From positions 1-6,074 of the forward strand of contig DAIUAM010000104.1 in assembly GCA_036847185.1 (NCBI GenBank): a stretch of 6,074 nt of DNA, in the 5' to 3' direction. Origin of the DNA: UBA4738 sp002413305. GTDB taxonomy: Bacteria; Actinomycetota; UBA4738. Positions within the stretch are counted from its first letter, which is position 1; each line of letters begins with the position of its first letter. The notes under the pieces are model-generated. The model was not told the origin of the DNA. It searched no databases and was given only the letters and a program-made list of their open reading frames with translations. This document shows positions 1 through 5,974 of the stretch, in pieces. The position numbers and the translations under genes were made by a program.

Positions 1-459
1 GAGGAGCGCGGGGAGGGCCTGGGCGACACGGAGTGGCGAAGCGTGCTGTTCTGGGTCAACCTCGCCCGCAAGGACAAGGACGTGGACCCGAGCGCCCAGG
101 TGCTGCTGCCGGAGGAGGTCCCCATGCAGAAGGAGGGCGACGCGACCGTCCGCATCCTGGTCGGCGAGGGCTCTCGGATCCGGCTCGGGACGCCCGCCAT
201 CGTCTACGACGTCGAGCTCCCTGCGGGCGGATCGGTCACGACACCCGTGCCACCCGAGTTCCAGGGCTTCGCCTACGTGCTGGACGGTGAGGCATCCATC
301 GAGGTCAACGAGCGCCCGGCGAGGCCGCCCCAACTGGTCGTGCTGGGCCCGGGTGACAAGCTCACGGTCACGAAGGCCGCTCCCGGCACGCGGTTCATGC
401 TCATGGCGGGGAAGCCCTACGGCGAGGCGCCCGTGTTCAACGGGCCATACGTGGACTAG
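1..459 (+). CDS. Pirin family protein, C-terminal part (5' end outside window)
   Basis: The frame is open from the first base of the window, so this is a truncated gene of which 152 residues are visible. The stretch FWVNLARKDKDVDP (residues 17-30) matches the junction between the two cupin domains of pirins, where LWVNLPAKDK-type sequences are typical. The rest is the pirin C-terminal cupin: a VRILVGEG strand, a TPAIVYDVELPAG strand pair, an FAYVLDGEASIEV strand, and the closing GKPYGEAPVFNGPYVD that corresponds to the G-P-x-x-E-P-x-x-x-GPFV ending of the family. The metal-binding motif lies in the N-terminal cupin and cannot be assessed. It ends right after GPYVD, without the short helical tail I recall in many pirins. 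A GTG at 43 could be mistaken for a start but lies inside conserved sequence. Pirins include quercetin dioxygenases and redox-responsive proteins; the substrate here is unknown. The next gene starts 2 bp after the stop. Confidence 0.88.
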   Translation, partial: EERGEGLGDTEWRSVLFWVNLARKDKDVDPSAQVLLPEEVPMQKEGDATVRILVGEGSRIRLGTPAIVYDVELPAGGSVTTPVPPEFQGFAYVLDGEASIEVNERPARPPQLVVLGPGDKLTVTKAAPGTRFMLMAGKPYGEAPVFNGPYVD

Positions 460-461
460 CG

Positions 462-896
462 ATGGGCGCCAAGCGGATCCATTTGCGAGACGTCCCGACG
501 CGTCTGGCCACCGGGGCCTACATCCTGCACTCGGGGCTGGAGAAGTGGCAGGGAGACGAGGAGCGGGCCCAGGCGCTGCACGGGTTCGCCGCCGGAGCAT
601 ACCCGCTCCTCGCGAAGGTTCCGCCTAGGACGTTCCTGAAGGCCCTGGCCGTCGCGGAGATCGGTCTCGGCGCCGCGTTGCTCACGCCGGTCGTGCCGAA
701 CCGTCTGGCCGGGGCCGCGCTCTCGGCTTTCTCCGGAGGGCTCGTGACGATGTACCTGCGGACGCCCGCCATGCACAAGCCGAACAGCGTGTGGCCGACA
801 CCGGCCGGTACGGCGGTGAGCAAGGACGTCTGGATGCTCGGTATCGGCCTGGGCCTCCTCGCCGAAGGCGACGGCGACCCCGATCTCGAGGACTGA
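462..896 (+). CDS. Small DoxX-like integral membrane protein
   Basis: The predicted protein has 144 residues. Hydrophobic stretches lie at about residues 14-28, 58-77, 82-99 and 122-134, giving three or four short membrane segments, which fits the DoxX-like four-helix pattern. Recognisable elements are RLATGAYILHSGLEKW near the N-terminus, a central PRTFLKALAVAEIGLGAALL helix, and LRTPAMHKPNSVWPTPAGTA before the last helix. I recall similar uncharacterised membrane proteins in other actinobacteria. The ATG lies 2 bp after the pirin stop with no clear Shine-Dalgarno sequence, so translation is probably coupled. DoxX proteins elsewhere take part in membrane redox complexes, for example SseA-DoxX-SodA in Mycobacterium tuberculosis; a similar role here is inferred only from the redox neighbours. 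The acidic C-terminal tail (DGDPDLED) is probably cytosolic. The fold assignment is moderate; no catalytic residue is recognised. Confidence 0.78.
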   Translation: MGAKRIHLRDVPTRLATGAYILHSGLEKWQGDEERAQALHGFAAGAYPLLAKVPPRTFLKALAVAEIGLGAALLTPVVPNRLAGAALSAFSGGLVTMYLRTPAMHKPNSVWPTPAGTAVSKDVWMLGIGLGLLAEGDGDPDLED

Positions 897-905
897 TCAC
901 GTCGA

Positions 906-923
906 CCCTGCGCGGATCCAGGG
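906..923 (+). terminator. Short GC hairpin after the DoxX-like gene
   Basis: CCCTG (906-910) and CAGGG (919-923) can pair around an 8-nt loop, 9 bp after the stop of the DoxX-like gene. There is no U-tract, so a terminator role is only a possibility. The stem is short enough to be chance in GC-rich DNA. Confidence 0.22.
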
Positions 924-931
924 CGATCGGC

Positions 932-952
932 GATATGCCGAACCCTCATATC
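932..952. repeat. Inverted repeat GATATG-N9-CATATC in intergenic gap
   Basis: GATATG (932-937) is the exact reverse complement of CATATC (947-952), with 9 bp between. It lies in the 115-bp gap before the DUF5709-peroxiredoxin-DsbA genes, in an unusually AT-rich patch. The arrangement would suit a dimeric repressor site or an element of the operon's promoter. No convincing -35/-10 pair could be fitted around it. Confidence 0.28.
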
Positions 953-998
953 CTGGGAGGACGAGCACGACGTATGGAACAGGCGGACGCTTCGCGAG

Positions 999-1003
999 AG
1001 GAG
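999..1003 (+). promoter_or_regulatory. Ribosome binding site of the DUF5709-like gene
   Basis: AGGAG is followed by 8 nt and then the ATG at 1012. This supports that start codon and independent translation initiation at the head of the three-gene redox unit. Confidence 0.7.
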
Positions 1004-1011
1004 AGCTGCGG

Positions 1012-1416
1012 ATGAGTATCTCGGAGGACTCCCGACCGGCGGACCGGGACGCTGAGAGCGGCGAGGGCGCCGACGAGGATCCGGGAGAAGAACTGGAGGC
1101 GATGATCGAGCAGGCTGACCGCCCGTTCGCCAGCGACTCGTTCGGGACCACGGCCGAGGAGCAGGAGGAGGGCGAGACCCTCGATCAGCGGCTGGCGGAG
1201 GAACGACCGTCCAGGGAACCGCTCGACGTCCAGGTGGCCATCGAGGACTTCGATGCTCCAGACGATGAGAAGCAGATGGTGGGCGAGGCTTCGTTCGAGC
1301 ACGACCCGTTCGTCGCACCCGAGGAGGCAGCCATGACCGTTCGCGAGACCGCTCCCGGGGCGACCGATCACCCCGAAGAGCCGGAGATCGACGAGGACCT
1401 GCCCGATGAAGCCTGA
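1012..1416 (+). CDS. DUF5709-like acidic, probably disordered protein
   Basis: The 134-residue product is dominated by Glu, Asp, Pro and Gly, contains no Cys, and has no membrane segment or signal peptide, so most of it is probably disordered. The segment EEQEEGETLDQRLAEE (residues 49-64) matches the T-x-x-E-Q-x-x-GETLDQRLAEE core I know from DUF5709 proteins of Streptomyces and relatives, and APEEAAMTV (102-110) resembles a second conserved patch of that family. It is otherwise shorter and diverged, so membership is likely but not certain. The function of the family is unknown to me. Its last 11 bp overlap the start of the peroxiredoxin gene, which ties its expression to a thiol-redox pair. 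The ATG is supported by the AGGAG at 999-1003. Confidence 0.78.
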   Translation: MSISEDSRPADRDAESGEGADEDPGEELEAMIEQADRPFASDSFGTTAEEQEEGETLDQRLAEERPSREPLDVQVAIEDFDAPDDEKQMVGEASFEHDPFVAPEEAAMTVRETAPGATDHPEEPEIDEDLPDEA

Positions 1417-1921
1417 GCAGATGATCGGGCCGGGTGTGGCCCACCACGCGACCCCGCTCCAGCCCGGGGCCGAGGCCCCCGACTTCGAGCTCCCCTCGAC
1501 ACCGGATCAGAAAGTCAGGCTGTCCGAGTTCCGAGGCCAGCCGGTGATCCTCGCCTTCTACCCGGAGGACTGGAGCCCGGTGTGCTCCGACCAGCTGGGG
1601 CTGTATCAGGCCGTGCTTCCTGAGTTCCAGAAGTTCAACGCGGAGCTCATGGGCATCTCCGTCGACAGCGTGTGGAGCCACCTGGCCTTCGCCACGGACC
1701 GGAACCTGCACTTCCCGCTGCTTTCCGATTTCGAGCCGAAGGGCGAGGTAGCCCGGACCTATCAGGTGTACCGGGCCAAGGAGGGCACGACCGAGCGGGC
1801 CCTGTTCGTGATCGACGCCGACGGGATCATCCGGTGGAGCTACGTCTCGCCGGTGGGGGTGAACCCCGGGGCCGACGGCATCCTCCGGGCTCTTGAGGGC
1901 TTGGGAACGGAGACGTCATGA
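1406..1921 (+). CDS. Peroxiredoxin of the AhpC/TSA family, one-cysteine type
   Basis: The 171-residue product has a thioredoxin-fold peroxiredoxin layout: GAEAPDFELPS (21-31) opens the domain, and FYPEDWSPVC (51-60) carries the peroxidatic site in the form P-x-x-x-S-x-x-C, with Pro53, Ser57 and Cys60. Arg131 in ERALFVID is the expected active-site Arg. Cys60 is the only cysteine, so no resolving Cys exists in the chain and an outside thiol must regenerate the enzyme. The expected reaction is reduction of hydrogen peroxide or organic peroxides in the cytosol. There is no signal peptide. The start at 1406 overlaps the upstream gene by 11 bp and has GAGGA at 1393-1397; an in-frame ATG at 1421 is an alternative. 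The stop overlaps the next start as ATGA, so the DsbA-like protein downstream is made in coupling and is a candidate partner. Confidence 0.92.
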   Translation: MKPEQMIGPGVAHHATPLQPGAEAPDFELPSTPDQKVRLSEFRGQPVILAFYPEDWSPVCSDQLGLYQAVLPEFQKFNAELMGISVDSVWSHLAFATDRNLHFPLLSDFEPKGEVARTYQVYRAKEGTTERALFVIDADGIIRWSYVSPVGVNPGADGILRALEGLGTETS

Positions 1922-2472
1922 GCACGACGCAGTGGGAGGCAGTCCTCACGATGCCGGTCGACGAGGACCGGGACCACATCCAGGGGCCGGCGGATGCGGC
2001 GGTGACGCTCGTCCAGTACGGCGACTACGAGTGTCCCTACTGCGGCGAGGCCTATCTGATCCTCAAAGAGGTGCAGGCCCGGATGGGGGAGCGGCTCTGC
2101 TTCGTGTTCCGGAACTTCCCCATCACGACTTCGCATCCTCACGCTGAGCGGGCCGCGGAGGCTGCCGAGGCCGCGGGCACCCAGGGGAGGTTCTGGGAGA
2201 TGCACGACCTCCTCTACGAGAACCAGAGGCGCCTGCGCGACCAGGACCTCCGGGCGTACGCCGAGCGGCTGGGCCTCGACCTCGAGCTGTTCGACGAGGA
2301 GCTGGCCGAGCACGTGCACGCCGCCCGGGTCCACGAGGACTTCCTGAGTGGGGTGCGGAGCGGCGTGAACGGCACGCCGACCTTCTACATCAACGGTGTT
2401 CGGCACGACGATTCGTACGAGACCGAGGTCCTGCTCGAGGCATTGGAGCGGGCCGCTGTGGAAGCTCCTTAG
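1918..2472 (+). CDS. DsbA-family thioredoxin-fold oxidoreductase, cytosolic
   Basis: The 184-residue product resembles the DsbA-like domain (Pfam Thioredoxin_4 type) also found fused to some NhaA antiporters. VQYGDYECPYC (32-42) holds the active-site motif C39-P-Y-C42 at the end of the first strand. A helical insertion follows (about 75-145), containing RFWEMHDLLYENQ. GTPTFYING (152-160) supplies the cis-Pro loop at Pro154. A third cysteine, Cys61, lies outside the active site. The protein starts without a signal peptide or lipobox, so it should work in the cytosol, unlike exported DsbA. CPYC is also the glutaredoxin motif, which would suit a reductase or isomerase role. Its ATG overlaps the peroxiredoxin stop (ATGA at 1918-1921), suggesting joint function in thiol redox chemistry. 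The direct partner is inferred, not shown. Confidence 0.92.
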   Translation: MSTTQWEAVLTMPVDEDRDHIQGPADAAVTLVQYGDYECPYCGEAYLILKEVQARMGERLCFVFRNFPITTSHPHAERAAEAAEAAGTQGRFWEMHDLLYENQRRLRDQDLRAYAERLGLDLELFDEELAEHVHAARVHEDFLSGVRSGVNGTPTFYINGVRHDDSYETEVLLEALERAAVEAP

Positions 2473-2528
2473 AAGTATCTGGAAAAAGCGATGGCTGTCT
2501 ACGGCTCGTTTGAGAGCGGTCTTCGTGT

Positions 2529-2554
2529 CCCACGTTCCGGGAAGGTTCAGTGGG
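2529..2554. terminator. Imperfect hairpin in the convergent gap
   Basis: CCCAC (2529-2533) pairs with GTGGG (2550-2554), and an inner CC/GG pairing closes a small loop, with internal mismatches. It sits in the 93-bp gap between the two convergent groups, where a bidirectional terminator would be expected. No U-tract follows on either strand, so assignment is tentative. Confidence 0.32.
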
Positions 2555-2565
2555 AGGGGTGGCCG

Positions 2566-3672
2566 CTACGCCTTCACGCGCTCCCCTGATGCCGCGGACC
2601 TCTCGATGGCGGCGATGACCTCGTGGCGCCGGACGGCGTCGGCGAAGTCCGGCACCGTGTGAGTCCCGTTGTCGATGTCTGCCGCGAACGCCGCGTAGGC
2701 ACGCCCGACGTTGTATGCGGGCGCCCCTTCCAGGTCGGTGAGCGCAGGCCACTTCTGTGTCAGCGCCGCCGGCACGGCAAGCTCGGCGGGCTCGTTCCGC
2801 CCCTGTGCTCCCGCCACGGTCAGGGGAAAGATCTGGGGCTGTGCCTCGTCGGCGGTGATCTGGAGCGTTCCGTCGGTTCCGTTGATCTCCCACAGGAACC
2901 CGGTACCGCCGGCCACGGCCTCACGGACGTGGACGGTCGCGATCGCCCCGGACGTGAGGGTCCCGATTACCGCGATCTGGTCAGCCGCCGTCTTCACGAT
3001 CTGCTCGCCGGTCTCTTCGATGGTGATCAGCGGCCTGCGAAGGGCCGACACTGCCGACAGGTCAGCGAACTCGCCCAGTACGTAGCTGAGGATGTCCAGG
3101 CTGTGGCCGGCGGCGATCGTGAGCACGTTGGCCCCGTTGGCCTTGTCGAGCATGTAGGCGTTGGGCTGGCCCAGGACATCGCCCCGGACCGCCAGCCCCA
3201 CCATGGTCGTCGACAGGATCTCGCCGACGTATCCGTCGCTGAGCAGCTCTTGGACGAACGCGATCGCCGGGGCCTGGCGGGCCTGCAACCCGACGACCGT
3301 GCGCACCCCTTGCTCGGCGGCGAGCGCGGCCATCGCTCGCGCGTCGTCGAGGTCGCGGCCGAGTGGCCACTCGCAGTAGACGGCCTTGCCGGCGGCAAGT
3401 GCGGCGGAGACGAGCTCTCGATGGTGCGGGACCTTGACCGTGACGGCGACCACGTCGATGTCTGGTTGGGTCACCAGCAACTCGTGGTCAGAGAAGACCG
3501 CGCCGACACCGAACACTTCGCCGGCCGCGCGCGCGGATTCCGCGCTGTTCGCGCTGAGTGCCCGGATCTCGTAGCTCGGCAGCGCCCGCAGCGCCGGGAT
3601 GTGGGCGGTGGCGGCCCAGCCCCGGACGGGACTGACCCCGATGATCCCGACGCCCAGCGTCGATTCAGGCAT
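2566..3672 (-). CDS. Gal80-like Gfo/Idh/MocA-family protein
   Basis: The 368-residue product has an N-terminal Rossmann domain (GVGIIGVSPVRGWA, residues 7-20) and a C-terminal Gfo/Idh/MocA sheet domain. Many positions match yeast Gal80: GWA..(T)H.PA, the EW.L...LD.A element (101-111), GLQARQAP (128-135), ELLSDGYVGEI (142-152), and GHSLDIL (189-195). Most family enzymes have an EKP motif whose Lys is catalytic; here it is EWP, with Trp102. His190 is kept, but the Asp usually four residues before it is Ile186. NAD(P) binding is likely; whether it is a dehydrogenase or a cofactor-binding sensor is open. I chose ATG 3672 because it leaves five residues before the first strand. A TTG at 3708 is an alternative without a ribosome binding site. 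It is the last gene of the minus-strand group, 75 bp after the exporter stop, a gap filled by a small upstream frame. Confidence 0.9.
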   Translation of the reverse strand: MPESTLGVGIIGVSPVRGWAATAHIPALRALPSYEIRALSANSAESARAAGEVFGVGAVFSDHELLVTQPDIDVVAVTVKVPHHRELVSAALAAGKAVYCEWPLGRDLDDARAMAALAAEQGVRTVVGLQARQAPAIAFVQELLSDGYVGEILSTTMVGLAVRGDVLGQPNAYMLDKANGANVLTIAAGHSLDILSYVLGEFADLSAVSALRRPLITIEETGEQIVKTAADQIAVIGTLTSGAIATVHVREAVAGGTGFLWEINGTDGTLQITADEAQPQIFPLTVAGAQGRNEPAELAVPAALTQKWPALTDLEGAPAYNVGRAYAAFAADIDNGTHTVPDFADAVRRHEVIAAIERSAASGERVKA

Positions 3673-3730
3673 CGCTCGGGCTGAAGTCAGAGCGCGCCGT
3701 CGTGCCAACGCTCCGCGTTGCCTTGTCCAT
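3665..3730 (-). CDS. Possible 21-codon leader peptide before the Gal80-like gene
   Basis: The strong Shine-Dalgarno sequence in this gap precedes an ATG at 3730 that opens a frame of only 21 codons, MDKATRSVGTTARSDFSPSD plus Ala. Its TGA (3667-3665) lies just inside the next gene, whose ATG is at 3672, an 8-nt overlap in a different frame. This arrangement would let ribosomes finishing the leader reinitiate on the main gene. It could instead mark a frameshift in the true 5' end of the main gene. The peptide resembles nothing I recognise. Confidence 0.35.
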   Translation of the reverse strand: MDKATRSVGTTARSDFSPSDA

Positions 3731-3735
3731 GGGGT

Positions 3736-3743
3736 CTCCTTCC
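3736..3743 (-). promoter_or_regulatory. Strong ribosome binding site between exporter and Gal80-like gene
   Basis: Read on the minus strand this is GGAAGGAG, followed by ACCCC and ATG at 3730. It begins 4 nt after the exporter's TGA. It is ideally spaced for the 21-codon frame, and about 60 nt from the ATG of the Gal80-like gene, too far to serve it directly. Confidence 0.7.
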
Positions 3744-3747
3744 ACGC

Positions 3748-5298
3748 TCACGGCCCGCACGGGTCCAATGCCGCCTCGAGGTGCGCCGGCTCCTGTTCGG
3801 CGGATCCGGCGTCGGCGCGTTCCTCCTCGGCGGTGAGGCTGCCCTCCGGCCGCAGCAAGGTCGCGGCGAGGACGACGCCGGCGGCGACGAGACCGGCGCC
3901 GATGCCGAAGGCGAGGTGGTATCCGCCGGTCAACGCGGAGGCGGTGGAAGCGCCGTGGGCGAGGAGGCCGTCGGTCCGGGTCGTCGAGAGGGTCGCGATG
4001 ACGGCCAGCCCCAGCGCGCCACCGACCTGCTGAGTCGTGTTGACCAGTCCCGAAGCGAGGCCGGAGTCGCTCGGTGCGACCCCTGACATCGCGAGCGTCA
4101 TCAGCGACGGGAACGCCAGACCGGCGCCGACCCCGAGCAGCAGCATCACCGGCAAGATGCCGCTCATGTAGTCCGCGTACACCCGTACCCGCGTGAAGAG
4201 AAAGAGTCCAGCCACGATCAGCACGAGGCCCGGGAGGAGCGTCTCTCGTGCGCCGAGCCGCATGATGAGGCGCGGGGTGAAGCCGAGCGACAGCGCACCG
4301 ATCGCCACTGCGACGGGGAGGAACGCCAGACCCACCTGGAAGGCGTCGTACCGCAGCACCCGCTGGAGGTAGAGGGCGCCCAGGAAGAACATCCCGAACA
4401 TCCCGGCGAACATGAGAGCCTGGACCAGGTTCGCCGACGACACGACGCGTGAGCGGAAGATGCGCAGGGGCACGAGCGGTTGGGGCGTGCGAGCCTGGCG
4501 CACAACGAACGCGATGAGCAGCGCAGCCGCGACGACGCCGAGTCCCAGCGTTTGCTGCGAGCCCCGCCCGTGGGCGCCGGCTCCGACGATCGTGTAGACG
4601 CCGAGCATCAGCGCGCTCACGATGAGGAGGGCGCCCGGCACGTCGGCTCCGCGTTCGAAGCCGATGCCCTCGTCACGCTCCAGCAGTCTCGCCGCGACGA
4701 GCCCCGTCGCGATGCCGATGGGCAGGTTGACGAAGAAGACCCAGTGCCAGTTGATCGCCTGGGTCAGCGCGCCGCCGGCGAGGAGTCCGATCGATCCCCC
4801 GGCCGACGCGACGAAGCTGTATACGCCGATCGCTCGGGCCTGCTCACCGGGCCGCTGGAACATAGTGACGATCATCCCCAGGATCACGGCGGAGGTCATC
4901 GCGCCACCGGCGCCCTGGACGAACCGGGCCACGATCAGCATCGACTGGCTCTGCGCCAGCCCGCACAACAGCGACGCCGAGGTGAAGACGGTCAGGCCGA
5001 TCAGGAAGATGCGCTTGCGACCGATCAGATCCCCGAGGCGGCCGGCGAGCAGCAACAGGCCGCCGAACGCGATCAGGTAGGCGTTGACGACCCACGCGAG
5101 GCTCGACTGTGAGAAACGCAGGTCGCTCTGGATCGATGGCAGGGCCAAGTTCACGATGGTCGCGTCAAGGATGATCATGAGCATCCCCGCGCACAGGACT
5201 AGCAGCGCGATCCGGCGGCCGCGATCTATCTTCCCGTCTGGCGCCTCGATGACCGGTGCGGCGGCGTTGGTCATCTCTAGGTCTCCAGGGACCGTCAT
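3748..5298 (-). CDS. MFS exporter, DHA2 (EmrB/QacA-like) 14-helix type
   Basis: The 516-residue product is a polytopic inner-membrane protein with about 14 hydrophobic segments, expected to be a proton-coupled drug or metabolite exporter. DHA2 motifs are clear: LDATIVNLALPSI (44-56, motif D1), GRLGDLIGRKR (86-96, motif A), RFVQGAGGAM (125-134, motif B), and WHWVFFVNLPIG (184-195). The motif C region reads GSIGLLAGG (168-176), with Leu where Pro is usual in GPxxGG. The C-terminal tail (about 481-516) is hydrophilic and probably cytosolic. Substrate cannot be read from the sequence. The ATG at 5298 overlaps the upstream stop as ATGA. An in-frame ATG at 5274 has GGAG 8 nt upstream (5286-5283) and may be the real start; the first membrane segment begins near residue 29, so both fit. 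The neighbours suggest export linked to a redox conversion, which is inference. Confidence 0.93.
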   Translation of the reverse strand: MTVPGDLEMTNAAAPVIEAPDGKIDRGRRIALLVLCAGMLMIILDATIVNLALPSIQSDLRFSQSSLAWVVNAYLIAFGGLLLLAGRLGDLIGRKRIFLIGLTVFTSASLLCGLAQSQSMLIVARFVQGAGGAMTSAVILGMIVTMFQRPGEQARAIGVYSFVASAGGSIGLLAGGALTQAINWHWVFFVNLPIGIATGLVAARLLERDEGIGFERGADVPGALLIVSALMLGVYTIVGAGAHGRGSQQTLGLGVVAAALLIAFVVRQARTPQPLVPLRIFRSRVVSSANLVQALMFAGMFGMFFLGALYLQRVLRYDAFQVGLAFLPVAVAIGALSLGFTPRLIMRLGARETLLPGLVLIVAGLFLFTRVRVYADYMSGILPVMLLLGVGAGLAFPSLMTLAMSGVAPSDSGLASGLVNTTQQVGGALGLAVIATLSTTRTDGLLAHGASTASALTGGYHLAFGIGAGLVAAGVVLAATLLRPEGSLTAEEERADAGSAEQEPAHLEAALDPCGP

Positions 5299-5945
5299 GC
5301 GGCTGCCGCGAGGGCGGTGCGCGCCTCGCTCGCGTCGACCACCTTCCCGTTCTGTCCTCCGAACTGGTGCAGGACGCCCGACGTCTCGATGCGCAGGGCG
5401 GCGTCAACTCCGCCCGCCTTCACCGGGTCGAACCCGGCTGCCGTGATGAGTCGCTCGATCGCGCCCGCAGCCTGGTCGTCGTCGGTCGCGTAGAAGAGCG
5501 CCGCGTGCGGGGTCCGGTTGGCCTCCGAAGCCAGTGACTCGGCGCCGAGGGTCCCGAACGCCTTCACGAAATGAGCCTCGGCCGGGAGCAGCCCGGCCAC
5601 GACTGAGCCCGAGGACTGGTCATCGGGAAGGGTCCGCACGACCCCGCCGTTGCTGTCCTGGGCGACCGGGTTCGAGGGATCGACGACGACCTTGCCCCTG
5701 AGCAGGTCTTGGTACCGGGCGATCAGATCCTTGAGCGTGTCGAGCCAGACCGCGAACACCACGACATCCGCGTCTGTGATCGCCTTCTCGACGGAGGTGG
5801 CGCTCGCCAGTTCGCCCAGTTCGTCCGCCAGCGCCGTCGCGTGCGATTCGTCACGCGCAGCCAGGACCACGCGTTCCCCGCCGTCCACGAGATGCCCCGC
5901 GACCGCCTTGCCGATGCTGCCTGTACCGATGATTGCGGTGGTCAT
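5295..5945 (-). CDS. NAD(P)-binding F420:NADPH-oxidoreductase-like protein
   Basis: The 216-residue product is a single Rossmann domain of the F420_oxidored type. AIIGTGSIG (4-12) is the dinucleotide loop; AARDES (29-34), with Arg31 after the second strand, favours NADP(H). DADVVVFAVWLDTLKDL (58-74), GKVVVDPSNPV (84-94), HFVKAFGTLGAE (125-136) and GFDPVKAGGVDAALRIE (171-187) follow the order seen in archaeal Fno and its bacterial relatives. Many bacterial members are called NADPH-dependent F420 reductases, but use of F420 is not shown by the sequence. The 25-residue tail after 190 (HQFGGQNGKVV) is like that of actinobacterial relatives. The ATG at 5945 is well supported by AGGAGG 6 nt upstream. 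It lies 27 bp after the YceI-like stop, and its TGA overlaps the exporter start. Confidence 0.87.
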   Translation of the reverse strand: MTTAIIGTGSIGKAVAGHLVDGGERVVLAARDESHATALADELGELASATSVEKAITDADVVVFAVWLDTLKDLIARYQDLLRGKVVVDPSNPVAQDSNGGVVRTLPDDQSSGSVVAGLLPAEAHFVKAFGTLGAESLASEANRTPHAALFYATDDDQAAGAIERLITAAGFDPVKAGGVDAALRIETSGVLHQFGGQNGKVVDASEARTALAAAA

Positions 5946-5951
5946 GTGCTT

Positions 5952-5957
5952 CCTCCT
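5952..5957 (-). promoter_or_regulatory. Ribosome binding site of the F420-oxidoreductase-like gene
   Basis: Minus-strand AGGAGG with a 6-nt spacer (AAGCAC) before the ATG at 5945. It is a near-consensus site and fixes that start. Confidence 0.8.
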
Positions 5958-5960
5958 TGA

Positions 5961-5974
5961 GAGCCCAAAGGCTC
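5961..5974. repeat. Small perfect hairpin between YceI-like and F420-oxidoreductase-like genes
   Basis: GAGCC (5961-5965) and GGCTC (5970-5974) are perfect inverted arms around a 4-nt loop. The hairpin overlaps the YceI-like stop codon and lies 3 bp before the next gene's AGGAGG. It could protect the upstream transcript end or tune access to the ribosome binding site. The stem is only 5 bp, so chance is possible. Confidence 0.3.

Noticed and set aside
43..459. Complete small cupin gene starting at GTG 43
   Set aside because: The frame stays open to the window edge and position 43 lies within the conserved pirin interdomain sequence, so this is a truncated pirin, not a complete short protein.
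518..1711. Long minus-strand open frame of 397 codons across the plus-strand genes
   Set aside because: It is rich in Arg, Pro and Ser with no recognisable domain, and runs antisense to four well-supported genes; long antisense frames are common in GC-rich DNA.
2507..2520. GCTC/GAGC hairpin in the convergent gap
   Set aside because: The stem is only 4 bp and does not extend; it is too weak to call a terminator.
2623..3684. Plus-strand open frame of 353 codons opposite the Gal80-like gene
   Set aside because: Its translation is Arg, Gly and Asp rich without any motif, while the minus strand carries clear family motifs over the same span.
4480..5112. Plus-strand open frame of 210 codons opposite the exporter
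   Set aside because: It has low-complexity, highly charged composition and no domain; the minus strand encodes unmistakable MFS motifs and membrane helices.
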